Shown: in pieces, positions 27,250 through 35,205 of the stretch
How the letters are laid out: the number at the start of each line of letters is the position of its first letter
How positions within the stretch are numbered: the stretch's first letter is position 1
Assembly: GCA_034506315.1 (NCBI GenBank)
Contig: JAPDPT010000013.1
Span: 1 to 60,812, forward strand
Source: a candidate division KSB1 bacterium
GTDB lineage: Bacteria > Zhuqueibacterota > Zhuqueibacteria > Oleimicrobiales > Geothermoviventaceae
Direction: 5' to 3'
DNA: 60,812 nucleotides
Made by a program: the position numbers and the translations under genes
Notes under the pieces: generated by a model
Seen by the model: only the letters and a program-made list of their open reading frames with translations
The model's database searches: none
What the model was told of the DNA's origin: nothing

Positions 27250-27782
27250 TGGACCCCGTCCCCTTTCCCTTGGGGAGAATGGAGAGCACTTCGGTCCGCG
27301 AAGGGAATCACCCACGCCTGATCCGGACATTCGTGCAGGAGTTCCGCCACCGTCTTGCCGAGTACCGGCACGGGATGATCCGGAGCAATTTCTGCCCACG
27401 GAACGAGGACGAAGCGTCGACGCTGGAGCTCGGGATGCGGGATCGTCAGCCGCTCAGACGCAATCACCCGCTGGCCGAAACAGAGGATGTCGAGGTCTAC
27501 GGTTCGCGGTCCCCAACGGGACTGCCTCTGCCTGCCCAGGCGATCCTCGATCCCCTGGCAGGCGTAGAGCAATCGGTAGGGATCCTGCCCTTCCGCCTCA
27601 ATCTCCACCACCGCATTCAGAAAAGGCCCCTGGTCCTTGGGCCCAAGGGGCTCCGTCTCATAGACGGAGGAGGTCCGGCGAACGCGACAGCCCTCCACCC
27701 CCTCTAAGAGACCCACCGCTCTCCGGAGATAGCCAAGCCGGTCACCCAAATTGGAGCCCAAGGACAGGAACACCACCTCCAC
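27246..27782 (-). CDS. folK: 2-amino-4-hydroxy-6-hydroxymethyldihydropteridine pyrophosphokinase
   Basis: This 178-residue HPPK transfers pyrophosphate from ATP to 6-hydroxymethyl-dihydropterin in folate synthesis. The N-terminal LSLGSNLGDRLGYLRRAV and the family block RWGPRTVDLDILCFG, with the Mg2+-binding aspartates, are present. A late IPHPELQRRRFVLVPWAEI segment completes the match. The gene is led by a good promoter (27835-27863) and heads the operon with a deoxynucleoside kinase. The other folate genes are outside the window. Confidence 0.96.
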   Translation of the reverse strand: MEVVFLSLGSNLGDRLGYLRRAVGLLEGVEGCRVRRTSSVYETEPLGPKDQGPFLNAVVEIEAEGQDPYRLLYACQGIEDRLGRQRQSRWGPRTVDLDILCFGQRVIASERLTIPHPELQRRRFVLVPWAEIAPDHPVPVLGKTVAELLHECPDQAWVIPFADRSALHSPQGKGDGVH

Positions 27783-27834
27783 CTGCCACTCCCAAAGCGA
27801 TCAAGACAAGACGCCCTTGCCGAGAAACGCGAGC

Positions 27835-27863
27835 AATCTACCAAAAAGGCCTCTGAATGTCAA
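27835..27863 (-). promoter_or_regulatory. Promoter of folK operon
   Basis: On the minus strand the -35 is TTGACA (27863-27858), a perfect consensus, then a 17-base spacer and the -10 TAGATT (27840-27835) followed by GC. The -10 lies 52 bases above the folK start. Its CCTTGACATTCAG leader is the same as at the ferritin promoter near 50678. Confidence 0.75.
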
Positions 27864-28182
27864 GGCCGAAAAGGCTCGGGAGACCTTTTCAAGTCCCTAA
27901 AATCCCAAGTCTTGTAGGAGCTTCGGGTCCGAGGGGTTATCCGGCACGGCAGGGCTCTGTCTGTCTTCGGAGGCGACCGGATCGAGCGCCTTCGGCAGGT
28001 TCCCCGGACTTGTCGCGGGGCCAGGCGGAGCACGGTCGCCCAGGCGCATGCCGCGGGGCCTTTCCCCTTGCATTTTGGTCCCCAACACCTAAATTCGCGG
28101 CAAGCCGGGAGAATTTCGCCGTGGGAGCGGGGTCATCGGCCTGTGGGTAGGACCAATCACTGGGTAGGAAAAGGGTAGAGCC
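27864..28182. other. Intergenic region between folK and the SDR operon
   Basis: The 400-base divergent gap 27783-28182 holds a leftward promoter (27835-27863) and a rightward promoter (28068-28095), with about 200 bases between them. A minus-strand open frame of 58-63 codons (27897-28088) ends in DPKLLQDLGF but is proline-rich, has a weak ribosome-binding site and starts inside the rightward promoter. I do not support it as a gene. The rest shows no tRNA or clear structured RNA. Confidence 0.5.
28068..28095 (+). promoter_or_regulatory. Putative promoter of the plus-strand operon
   Basis: The forward strand has TTGCAT (28068-28073, preceded by CC), a 16-base spacer and TAAATT (28090-28095). 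The predicted transcript would have a leader of about 80 bases before the SDR ATG. The -10 matches the TANATT seen at three other places in the window; the -35 is weak but keeps the CCTTG start. Confidence 0.5.
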
Positions 28183-28935
28183 ATGATACGACTGGACGGG
28201 AAGGTGGCGCTTATCACTGGTGCGTCGCGTGGCATTGGACGGGCAACGGCGGTCCTGATGGCAGAGGCAGGTGCCGCCGTGGCAATCAACTATTACCGCA
28301 GCGAAGGGCCGGCGCTTGAGCTGGCGCAGTCGATTTGCGGCAAGGGAGGCAAGGCGCTGGCCATCCAGGCCAACGTCGCGAATCGGCAGGAAGTCGACCG
28401 GATGGTGCGGCAGACCCTCGAATCGTTCGGCCGCATCGACATCCTCGTGAACAACGCGGGAATCTGGACCTACGGGGAGATCGACACCATGCCCGACGAG
28501 GTCTGGGACGAAACGATGGATATCAACCTGCGCGGGGTTTTCTACTGCACTCGGGCCGTGGTGCCGATTATGAAGAAGCAGGGAGGGGGAAGGATCATCA
28601 ACGTTTCCTCGACGGCCGGACAGCGAGGCGAGGCCTTCCACTCCCACTACGCAGCTACCAAGGGAGCGATCATCAGTTTCACCAAGTCCCTGGCGGTGGA
28701 ATTGGCCCCCTACAACATCCTGGTGAACGCCGTTGCCCCGGGGTGGGTCGACACGGAGATGTCCGCCGAGGCCCTGCGCACAGAAGGGGAAAAGATCACT
28801 TCCCAGATCCCCCTCCGTCGTGCCGGCCGGGCGGAAGAGATTGCGGGACCGATCGTGTTCCTCGCCTCGGATTTAGCCTCTTATATGACGGGGGAGATCG
28901 TGAACGTCAACGGCGGCAATGTCCTGTGCGGGTGA
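28183..28935 (+). CDS. Short-chain dehydrogenase/reductase (FabG-like)
   Basis: This is a 250-residue classical SDR. It has the NAD(P)-binding motif TGASRGIGRA at residues 15-24, the NNAGIW segment, and the catalytic Ser in NVSSTAG with Tyr and Lys in HYAATKG. The C-terminal PGWVDTEM segment is typical. It may be a 3-oxoacyl-ACP reductase or an alcohol or sugar dehydrogenase; the sequence does not decide. It heads the only plus-strand operon, 12 bases before the TIGR04076 gene. There are no fatty-acid genes nearby, which argues against a housekeeping FabG. Confidence 0.87.
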   Translation: MIRLDGKVALITGASRGIGRATAVLMAEAGAAVAINYYRSEGPALELAQSICGKGGKALAIQANVANRQEVDRMVRQTLESFGRIDILVNNAGIWTYGEIDTMPDEVWDETMDINLRGVFYCTRAVVPIMKKQGGGRIINVSSTAGQRGEAFHSHYAATKGAIISFTKSLAVELAPYNILVNAVAPGWVDTEMSAEALRTEGEKITSQIPLRRAGRAEEIAGPIVFLASDLASYMTGEIVNVNGGNVLCG

Positions 28936-28947
28936 GGGAGGTCTGCC

Positions 28948-29250
28948 GTGGAGGCCGGGCACACCCTGACGGTGCGTGTGTACCGCATCATGGGCCATTG
29001 TCCAGTCTACGTGGAGGGGCAATCGTTCCGCATTCGGGAAGGCTATGTGCTGGAGGCGGAGCTCGCAGGCGGCATCTGTCTCCACAGCCTCGCTTCGATA
29101 CTGCCGTATTACGTAGCCCTTTCTCGTGGCGTTCACCCCTCCTCCCTGGGGCTTGCGGGTCCGAAAGCCGATTGCGCCTATGTCCACTGTCTTGACCCCT
29201 GCGAAATCACAGGCGGGGGAACGGTGGTCTTTGAGATTGAGAGGGAGTAA
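28948..29250 (+). CDS. TIGR04076 family protein
   Basis: This small protein of 100 residues has six cysteines, at GHCPVY, GGICLH, ADCAYVHC, LDPC and one earlier position as counted along the chain. The overall layout and the GGGTVVFEIERE end match the TIGR04076 family, whose function is unknown. Cysteine spacing suggests metal or Fe-S binding, but this is inference. Its stop overlaps the next start by one base (TAATG), so expression is probably coupled to the AIR-synthase-like protein. It has no signal peptide. Confidence 0.75.
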   Translation: MEAGHTLTVRVYRIMGHCPVYVEGQSFRIREGYVLEAELAGGICLHSLASILPYYVALSRGVHPSSLGLAGPKADCAYVHCLDPCEITGGGTVVFEIERE

Positions 29251-30311
29251 TGGCACAGGATGGGGCACCGTTCCGGGTCGGTAAGCTTCCATCGCAATTC
29301 CTCGCCGAGATGCTCTCGCGCTACACCATCCTCGATCCCCGCGTGGTGGTCGGGCCACGGATCGGTGAGGACGTAGCGGCCATCGACTTCGGCGATCGGT
29401 ACCTCCTGGCCAAGACCGACCCGATTACCTTTGTGGCGGAGGATATCGGATACTACGCCATCAACGTCAACGCGAACGACATCGCGTGCGCCGGGGGGCT
29501 CCCGAAGTGGTTCTTGGCGACCATCCTTTTGCCCGAGAACGCAACCGACGAAAGACTCGTATCGACCATCTTCTCGCAGCTTTATCGCGCCTGCCGCAAG
29601 CTCCGCGTTTCCTTCTGCGGTGGTCACACCGAGGTCACCTATGGCCTTGATCGGCCCATTGTTGTGGGGACCATGCTTGGAGAAGTGGACAAGGACAAGC
29701 TCGTCACGACCTCAGGGGCGCGGGTTGGGGATGAGTTGATTCTTACGAAGGGAATCGCTATTGAGGCGGCTTCGATCATTGCTCGGGAGAAAGAAGAGCA
29801 TCTGAAGAACGTGTTCTCGCCCGAGGTGGTGCAGAGGGCACAACACTTCCTTCACGATCCGGGGATTAGCGTTCTGCGCGACGCCCAGGTGGCCGTGGCA
29901 GCTGGTGAAGTCCACGCGATGCACGACCCTACAGAGGGGGGACTGGCCACAGGCCTCCACGAGCTCGCCGAGGCCGCCGGTGTCGGAATCCGGGTCCATT
30001 TCGAGCGGATCCCGATGCTTCCCGAGGCTAAGCTCCTCTGCGAGGAGTTTGGACTGGACCCACTGGGAGCTATCGCTTCCGGGGCGCTCCTGATCGCCGC
30101 TCCCCCCTCCTCCGTTCCCGCCATCGTACGGGCCCTGCAGCAGGAAGGCATCCGCGCGGCGGTGATCGGTGAGGTCGTCGCCCCAGAACACGGAGTCCAG
30201 ATCACGTATCGGGATACCAGCATGCCCCTGCCGCGCTTTGATCAAGACGAGATCACGAAGATCTTCCGAGGCGCAGACGGCGACGAGAATGCACCAACCG
30301 AACCGGAGTGA
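29250..30311 (+). CDS. AIR-synthase-related protein (HypE-like, lacks C-terminal Cys)
   Basis: This 353-residue protein of the PurM/HypE/ThiL/SelD superfamily shows the ATP-binding pattern: an N-terminal GPRIGEDVAAIDFG, LAKTDPITF, then CGGHTEVTYG and MHDPTEGGL. True HypE proteins end in a conserved cysteine that is carbamoylated and cyanated; this one ends in a polar tail with no cysteine, so it is unlikely to mature NiFe hydrogenases. SelD-type Cys/Sec residues near the N-terminus are also absent. It is translated directly after the TIGR04076 gene. An ATP-dependent activation of an unknown substrate is the best guess. Confidence 0.8.
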   Translation: MAQDGAPFRVGKLPSQFLAEMLSRYTILDPRVVVGPRIGEDVAAIDFGDRYLLAKTDPITFVAEDIGYYAINVNANDIACAGGLPKWFLATILLPENATDERLVSTIFSQLYRACRKLRVSFCGGHTEVTYGLDRPIVVGTMLGEVDKDKLVTTSGARVGDELILTKGIAIEAASIIAREKEEHLKNVFSPEVVQRAQHFLHDPGISVLRDAQVAVAAGEVHAMHDPTEGGLATGLHELAEAAGVGIRVHFERIPMLPEAKLLCEEFGLDPLGAIASGALLIAAPPSSVPAIVRALQQEGIRAAVIGEVVAPEHGVQITYRDTSMPLPRFDQDEITKIFRGADGDENAPTEPE

Positions 30312-30378
30312 GCATCTTTCTTTCGCAGGACCCAGTGCCGCAGAGCAGGCAGGCGCGCACGCATCTGCCTTCGAGCCT

Positions 30379-30951
30379 ATGGGAAAACCCGACAGGTATC
30401 CCCCTTCGGTCATGAAAACTCGCATCCTGGCAGCCGTGGCCCTCTGGATTGCTGGAACCGTGGCCCTGGGCCACCTTCTCGCCACCCTACCGAACGTGGA
30501 ACTGGTCACCGCCTCCGTTTTCCTTGGCGGCGTGGTGTTTGGGCCCGCATTCGGCGCGCTGATCGGGTTGACCGGTGAGTTCCTATACTCTCTGACCAGC
30601 CCGTTTGGCCTTGCGACCCCTCCTCTCCTGGCCGCACAGCTCCTCGGTATGGCCCTGGCGGGCCTGGCCGGCGGGCTCGTAGGACCCAGGTTCTTTTCGC
30701 GACCGAGACCTCTCATCGTCCACCTCCTGACGGCCGCGGTGGGCCTGGGGTTGACCGTGCTGTACGACCTCCTCACCACCTCAAGCTTCCTAATCCTCAG
30801 CGGCCTCTCCCTGAGCCGCCTGGTTGCCTCGTTGTTCTTCGGTCTTGGCTTCTACGCAACTCATCTTGCCTGGAACACGTTCGTCTTCGCCACGCTCGTG
30901 CCTCCACTTGGTAGGAAACTCCCCGGCTTTCTCCCATGGACGCAGCGCTAA
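30379..30951 (+). CDS. ECF-transporter S-component-like membrane protein
   Basis: This is a 190-residue protein with about five or six hydrophobic segments. The pattern LPNVELVTASVFLGGVVFGP and AALIGLTGEF-like stretches resemble substrate-binding S components of energy-coupling-factor vitamin transporters. No ECF ATPase or T component is nearby, so it may use a shared module elsewhere. The start is uncertain: ATGs at 30289, 30379 and 30412 are possible and none has a clear ribosome-binding site. Its end overlaps the next gene's start by 16 bases. Confidence 0.6.
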   Translation: MGKPDRYPPSVMKTRILAAVALWIAGTVALGHLLATLPNVELVTASVFLGGVVFGPAFGALIGLTGEFLYSLTSPFGLATPPLLAAQLLGMALAGLAGGLVGPRFFSRPRPLIVHLLTAAVGLGLTVLYDLLTTSSFLILSGLSLSRLVASLFFGLGFYATHLAWNTFVFATLVPPLGRKLPGFLPWTQR

Positions 30952-32696
30952 GCAGGCTTCCGCCATCCGCCTTGGTGCTGGCATCCCTCTGGTTCGGGAC
31001 GTCGCTGGACCTACACGCTCAGCTTCCCGGCAATGCCGAGATTTCCCGGCCCCCATCTTTTTCAACACCCGCGTGGTCGATCGACGAGATAGGCGAGAGC
31101 TACTGCTGGATTCCGGGCTTGTGGGTTACCCGCTGGGGCGAGAGGGGCCAGCTGCGCTGGCCCGTGCTGGACGGGGTTCTCCCCGTCGGCCTCGGCGTCG
31201 ATGGCCTGCCCCAGGTGTCGCTGCTTCTCGGGCTGAGCGATCTGCGCCTACCGGGATCCACCTTCCCGCAAAGCGTAACGGACGCACGAGGAAGCCTTGG
31301 CTACACCTCAGGTCCTCTTCCGTCTGTGGAGGTAATCCCACGCTGGAGTCTCCCAGAGAGGCCGCGCTCCGAACTCTCGTACTCCGCGGGGGCGTACGGC
31401 TTCAGCTCCATTGCGGCTCAGCACGGACAACCTCTCGGAAAGTCCCTGACCGTTTGGCTTGAAGGCGGCGACGCGGCGTACGATGGATACGAACTCGGAG
31501 CCAGCACCAGGGCCTACTCCATCCGGACCAGGGCTCTTTACCAGCTGAACCCAAAGGTGGCCTTTCGCCTGAGCACCCAAAAGGGCGTTGGAGAGCAGCA
31601 TCTTCCGCACCCCCTTGTCTTTGTGCCGTTCTCTGGGTTTCTGCCTGAACGGCAGAAGGGGACCTTCGTCCGTCACGATGGTCGCCTTGATCTGCTCCTG
31701 AGCAGAGGGCTCGCGGTCAAGGCGGGATTTCAGATGCTCCGTGAGCGGTGGGAATGGGGGCTCCCGCCCCTGACCTCCTCCCTTCCGGACCGCCTGAGCC
31801 GCTCCCTGATCTACGCGGCCACAGGGGGCGGGACGTGGAGTGCGGAAATCCTCAGCGCCCGCCAGACGATCTCGGACCGCGGCGCCCACGAAGCGCACTG
31901 GTGCGAGTTCGGAGCCCGGACGAGCCGCACGATCCCGATTGGGTCCGGGGCGAAGGCTGTGTTCGCGGCCGGTCTGGTCCAGGTGGCTCAGCGTCGGACG
32001 CCGGAAGGCTCTCTGCAAATCGTGTGGTCTCCCGCTGGCTATCGACTGGCTGCGAGGGTCCTGCGGGAGCCCTTCGTACCTCCAGCGATTAGCCGCATCC
32101 GAGTCTCCGGCAAGGCCGATGCGACTCTGGCCTCGCGCACGGCAGCGGAGGTGGCCGGCGAAAGACAAGGCGCCTGGGGAACCCTGGTGGTGGAGCTTTC
32201 GCGGTCTCTGTACGGCGACTTACCGACGCCGTCACCGTTGGGCCAGGGAGGCAGCCCCTGGGCTTGCCGACCATGGGAGACGGAACGAATCTCGCTGGTG
32301 ATCCGCACTCCGAGTGTGGCCGGGTTCCAGCTGAGGGCCAAGGGAGACAGTTACACGAATCCGGTCCCGGGCTACCCGTCGCTGGTCCTTCGAGCCGAGG
32401 TGAGCTACACCGACACCCTTTTTTCAGGCGACCTGCCCTGCCGCCTTTCGCTGCAGGTCGAAGGTTCGCGATGGATGCGCGGAGCGCTCCCCTCGGGAAT
32501 CGCCCAGTTCCTCCCGTGGGATCGGCGGCCCTCACCCTACTGGGCGTTCACGGCTCTGATCTCGGCTCGATACCGGGACGCCCTTTTTTACGCCGAGCTG
32601 AGCTGGTGTCCACCCGGTCATCGAGAGATCTTGCCCGCGCTGGAGGCCGAGCCCCTTTGGGCCAGCTGGGGTGTCCGCGTAGTCCTGTGGGATTAG
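30936..32696 (+). CDS. Putative outer-membrane beta-barrel protein (receptor-like)
   Basis: This 586-residue protein has a signal peptide (LPPSALVLASLWFG, cleavage near LHAQ). After the first 150 residues, alternating polar/aromatic strands such as RAYSIRTRALYQLN and AVKAGFQMLRERWEW recur to the end, as in outer-membrane barrels. The N-terminal part has a plug-like LPVGLGVDGLPQVSLL segment, a degenerate form of the TonB-receptor plug. No TonB box was identified. It overlaps the ECF-like gene, and together they could take up a vitamin or cofactor across both membranes; that is inference. Confidence 0.62.
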   Translation: MDAALSRLPPSALVLASLWFGTSLDLHAQLPGNAEISRPPSFSTPAWSIDEIGESYCWIPGLWVTRWGERGQLRWPVLDGVLPVGLGVDGLPQVSLLLGLSDLRLPGSTFPQSVTDARGSLGYTSGPLPSVEVIPRWSLPERPRSELSYSAGAYGFSSIAAQHGQPLGKSLTVWLEGGDAAYDGYELGASTRAYSIRTRALYQLNPKVAFRLSTQKGVGEQHLPHPLVFVPFSGFLPERQKGTFVRHDGRLDLLLSRGLAVKAGFQMLRERWEWGLPPLTSSLPDRLSRSLIYAATGGGTWSAEILSARQTISDRGAHEAHWCEFGARTSRTIPIGSGAKAVFAAGLVQVAQRRTPEGSLQIVWSPAGYRLAARVLREPFVPPAISRIRVSGKADATLASRTAAEVAGERQGAWGTLVVELSRSLYGDLPTPSPLGQGGSPWACRPWETERISLVIRTPSVAGFQLRAKGDSYTNPVPGYPSLVLRAEVSYTDTLFSGDLPCRLSLQVEGSRWMRGALPSGIAQFLPWDRRPSPYWAFTALISARYRDALFYAELSWCPPGHREILPALEAEPLWASWGVRVVLWD

Positions 32697-32717
32697 TACT
32701 GCCGGAGGTCACACGCT

Positions 32718-33701
32718 ATGGACAGGGTTCGATGGGGACTGATTGGCTGCGGCGACATTGCGCGCAAGCGAGTGGCGCCGGCCTTGCGCGATTTGCCTTC
32801 CTGCGAACTCGTTGCCGTCGCGCGGGCACGGGCCGAGCTGGCGGAACGCTTCGCCCGCGAATTCGGGGCCAAGCGTTGGTATGCCCACTGGCAGGATCTG
32901 GTGGCCGACCCCGAGATCGAAGCGGTCTACATCGCGACCCCCGTGTACCTCCACGCCGAGCAAACGATCGCCGCGGCCCTGCAGGGCAAGCACGTATTGT
33001 GCGAAAAACCGCTGGCGTTGAACGTGGAGCAAGCCGAACGGATGCTGTCGGTCTGCAGGTCGAGGGGGGTGACACTCGGTGTGGCCTACTACCGGCGGTT
33101 TTACCCGGTGGTACGGCGCGTCAAGGAGCTTCTCGAGCAAGGAGCGATTGGCAAACCGATCCTGATCCAGATCAACGCGTTCGAGCGATTCAATCCCTCC
33201 CCCGGCGAGGAGCGCTACTGGCTCGTGCAGAAGGAGCTCGCCGGGGGAGGACCCATGTTCGACTTCGGATGCCACCGCATCGAAGTCATGCTTTACCTGT
33301 GCGGCCCGATGGTCGAAGTGCAGGGGCTCCACAGCCACGCCCTTTACCGCCGGGAAGTTGAGGATACCACCGTCGCCACATTCCGTTTTGCGGACGGCAC
33401 CTGCGGGGTACTCTCCGTCACCCATGCTGCCCAGGAAGCTCAGGACACCCTCTCCATCTTCGGCAGCGAGGGATCCGTCCACGTACCCGTCCTCAATCAG
33501 GGGACTCTTTACCTGCGGAGCGCAGGGTCGGTGACGACAGAGTCGCACCCGCCGCACCCCAACGTCCACTTGCCTCTGATCGAGGACTTTGCGCAGGCGG
33601 TGCGCGAGGAACGGCCGCCCACCGTCCCCGGCGAAGTGGGCCTCGAAGTTGCGCGCATCGAAGAGCTCATCTACCAGCCCCTAAGCCGCCCTGCCGGGTA
33701 G
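32718..33701 (+). CDS. Gfo/Idh/MocA family oxidoreductase
   Basis: This 327-residue NAD(P)-dependent dehydrogenase has the N-terminal Rossmann motif WGLIGCGDIARKRV and the family's CEKPLALN segment near residue 97. A GGGPMFDFGCHRIEVM segment follows in the C-terminal substrate domain. The family oxidises or epimerises sugars and sugar-like compounds. The substrate here is unknown. It ends the plus operon, 21 bases after the barrel gene. The 68-base gap to the convergent PfpI gene contains short GC-rich inverted repeats but no convincing T-tailed terminator. Confidence 0.9.
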   Translation: MDRVRWGLIGCGDIARKRVAPALRDLPSCELVAVARARAELAERFAREFGAKRWYAHWQDLVADPEIEAVYIATPVYLHAEQTIAAALQGKHVLCEKPLALNVEQAERMLSVCRSRGVTLGVAYYRRFYPVVRRVKELLEQGAIGKPILIQINAFERFNPSPGEERYWLVQKELAGGGPMFDFGCHRIEVMLYLCGPMVEVQGLHSHALYRREVEDTTVATFRFADGTCGVLSVTHAAQEAQDTLSIFGSEGSVHVPVLNQGTLYLRSAGSVTTESHPPHPNVHLPLIEDFAQAVREERPPTVPGEVGLEVARIEELIYQPLSRPAG

Positions 33702-33769
33702 GGCCGGGCCCGAACTAAGCGCTCCCGCTGAGCGCCGGTGGCCGCCTTTCGCAAAGCTTGCAAGCCTGC

Positions 33770-34318
33770 TCAGGATCGCAGGAGCTTGAGGAACTCCCGC
33801 ATGAAGGCAGGATGATCCGGCCAGGCCCGCGAGGTCACCAGCTTCCCGTCGACGACGACCTCCTGATCCACGAACTTGGCCCCGGCTCCTTCCATGTCGG
33901 GCTTAAGAGCAGGATAAGCGGTAACCGTCTTGCCTTTGATCAGACCGTAGGCTGCCAGGACAAGCGGGGCATGGCAGATGGCGGCCACCGGTTTCCCGGC
34001 ATCGAAGAAGTGCTTCACAATGCCGGGCAGCGCCGGGTCGTTACGGATCCACTCCGGCGCTCGTCCGCCCGGGATGACCAGGCCCGCGTACTCTTCCGGC
34101 TTGACGTCCTTGAATTCGAGATCCGCAGGGATCCGATAGCCGGGCTTCTCCGTGTAGGTCTCAAATCCGGGTTCGAAATCGTGAACCACCGCCTGGATGA
34201 CCTTCTTTCGCGGCGCCGCAATGTGCACCTCGAATCCCTCTTCCTTGAGTCGCTGGTACGGGTACATCACCTCGAGCGACTCCGCAGCGTCACCCGTCAC
34301 GATAAGGACTTTGGCCAT
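33770..34318 (-). CDS. DJ-1/PfpI family protein
   Basis: This is a 182-residue protein with the nucleophile elbow AAICHAPLVLAA (Cys 115 and His 116). It also has GGRAPEWIR upstream and the YHxE-like acidic residue near position 15. Members are glyoxalases, deglycases or stress-related peptidases. The Cys-His pair of the PfpI/YhbO type suggests a deglycase-like activity. It follows tonB after 59 bases. There is no signal peptide. Confidence 0.9.
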   Translation of the reverse strand: MAKVLIVTGDAAESLEVMYPYQRLKEEGFEVHIAAPRKKVIQAVVHDFEPGFETYTEKPGYRIPADLEFKDVKPEEYAGLVIPGGRAPEWIRNDPALPGIVKHFFDAGKPVAAICHAPLVLAAYGLIKGKTVTAYPALKPDMEGAGAKFVDQEVVVDGKLVTSRAWPDHPAFMREFLKLLRS

Positions 34319-34377
34319 GGCATCCTCCCTCGTTTGACTTTACTTCGCCCGTCTCCGTCCTGTAGACGAGAGGCCGA

Positions 34378-35202
34378 CTACCGCAGGATCCATCGGAACG
34401 TGATGATCCCTTCCTGCTCCACCTGGGGCAGATTGGCCGGCAAGGGATTGAAGCGCCACTGCCGGAATGCCTCCAGGGTCAGCCTCTCCAGGGTCGCATC
34501 GCCCCCTTTCGTGACCAGTACCGCCGAGCCGACCAGTCCGGAAGGAAGCACCGTGAAACGAATCCGCACCACCGCGTCCTTGTTCAGGCCTTCGGGGTAT
34601 TCCGGGATTACCTTGAAGAGAACCGTACGCTGAGCCGCCTCCCCTGTGATCGCGAAGCTCCCCCCACCTGCTATTCCTTCGGAAGGCGCCGTCTGGGCCG
34701 CTTCCCCCGTCGTCTCCCCCGGCCTCTCTGAGGGCACAGGGCCAACTTTACCCTCCCGCCACGAGCCCAGACGGTCGTCCACCGTCGCTCTGGGCTGCCC
34801 TTTGTCCCCCAGCTCGGGAGACGCCATCTCCAGACTCTCCGATGGCGAGAACTTCCCCTGTTCCGAGACGCGCAGCAGGGGCTCCTCCTCTTCGACCATT
34901 CGTCTTCGCGGCAAAGCGACCGGTTGCCCCCTCTCTTCCGTCCTCTCCGACTGAACCAGGCTTTGGGAGGGCGCCGGCTGGCCGCTCTTCGGGACGGTCA
35001 GGGCCGGAGGGGAACTCCCACCGGCTTCCGGAGCCGCGCTCACGAAGGCGACCTCGACAAAGCGAGGGACCGGGAACTCGAAGCGGATCCGAATCGCGGC
35101 GAAGAGAAGGAGAATGAGGGCGTGGATCAGCGCAGAAAGCGCCAGTGCGTAGCGCCCTTCCTTACCCCCCGTCACGGAACCGAGAACCCTCGCTCGAGCC
35201 AT
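34378..35202 (-). CDS. tonB: TonB-family energy transducer
   Basis: This 274-residue protein has an N-terminal membrane anchor (ALSALIHALILLLFAAI, residues 20-36) and a long Pro/Ser/Glu-rich periplasmic linker. The C-terminal TonB domain includes VIPEYPEGLNKDAVVRIRF and FRQWRFNPLP. It transmits proton-motive force from ExbB/ExbD to outer-membrane receptors. It sits directly downstream of exbD (three-base gap). A TolA-like role with the upstream TPR/barrel genes is possible, but the C-terminal domain is of TonB type. Confidence 0.9.
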   Translation of the reverse strand: MARARVLGSVTGGKEGRYALALSALIHALILLLFAAIRIRFEFPVPRFVEVAFVSAAPEAGGSSPPALTVPKSGQPAPSQSLVQSERTEERGQPVALPRRRMVEEEEPLLRVSEQGKFSPSESLEMASPELGDKGQPRATVDDRLGSWREGKVGPVPSERPGETTGEAAQTAPSEGIAGGGSFAITGEAAQRTVLFKVIPEYPEGLNKDAVVRIRFTVLPSGLVGSAVLVTKGGDATLERLTLEAFRQWRFNPLPANLPQVEQEGIITFRWILR

Positions 35203-35205
35203 GGC

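Noticed and set aside
27897-28088. A minus-strand frame of up to 63 codons upstream of folK
   Set aside because: It is proline-rich, has a weak ribosome-binding site and its start lies inside the divergent promoter at 28068-28095. Kept only as a note in the intergenic entry.
29250-30311. Calling the AIR-synthase-like protein HypE or SelD
   Set aside because: It lacks the C-terminal cysteine of HypE and the N-terminal Cys/Sec of SelD; only the superfamily fold is supported.
33702-33769. A possible bidirectional terminator between Gfo/Idh and PfpI
   Set aside because: Short GC-rich inverted repeats are present, but stems are only about five pairs and there is no T run on either strand.
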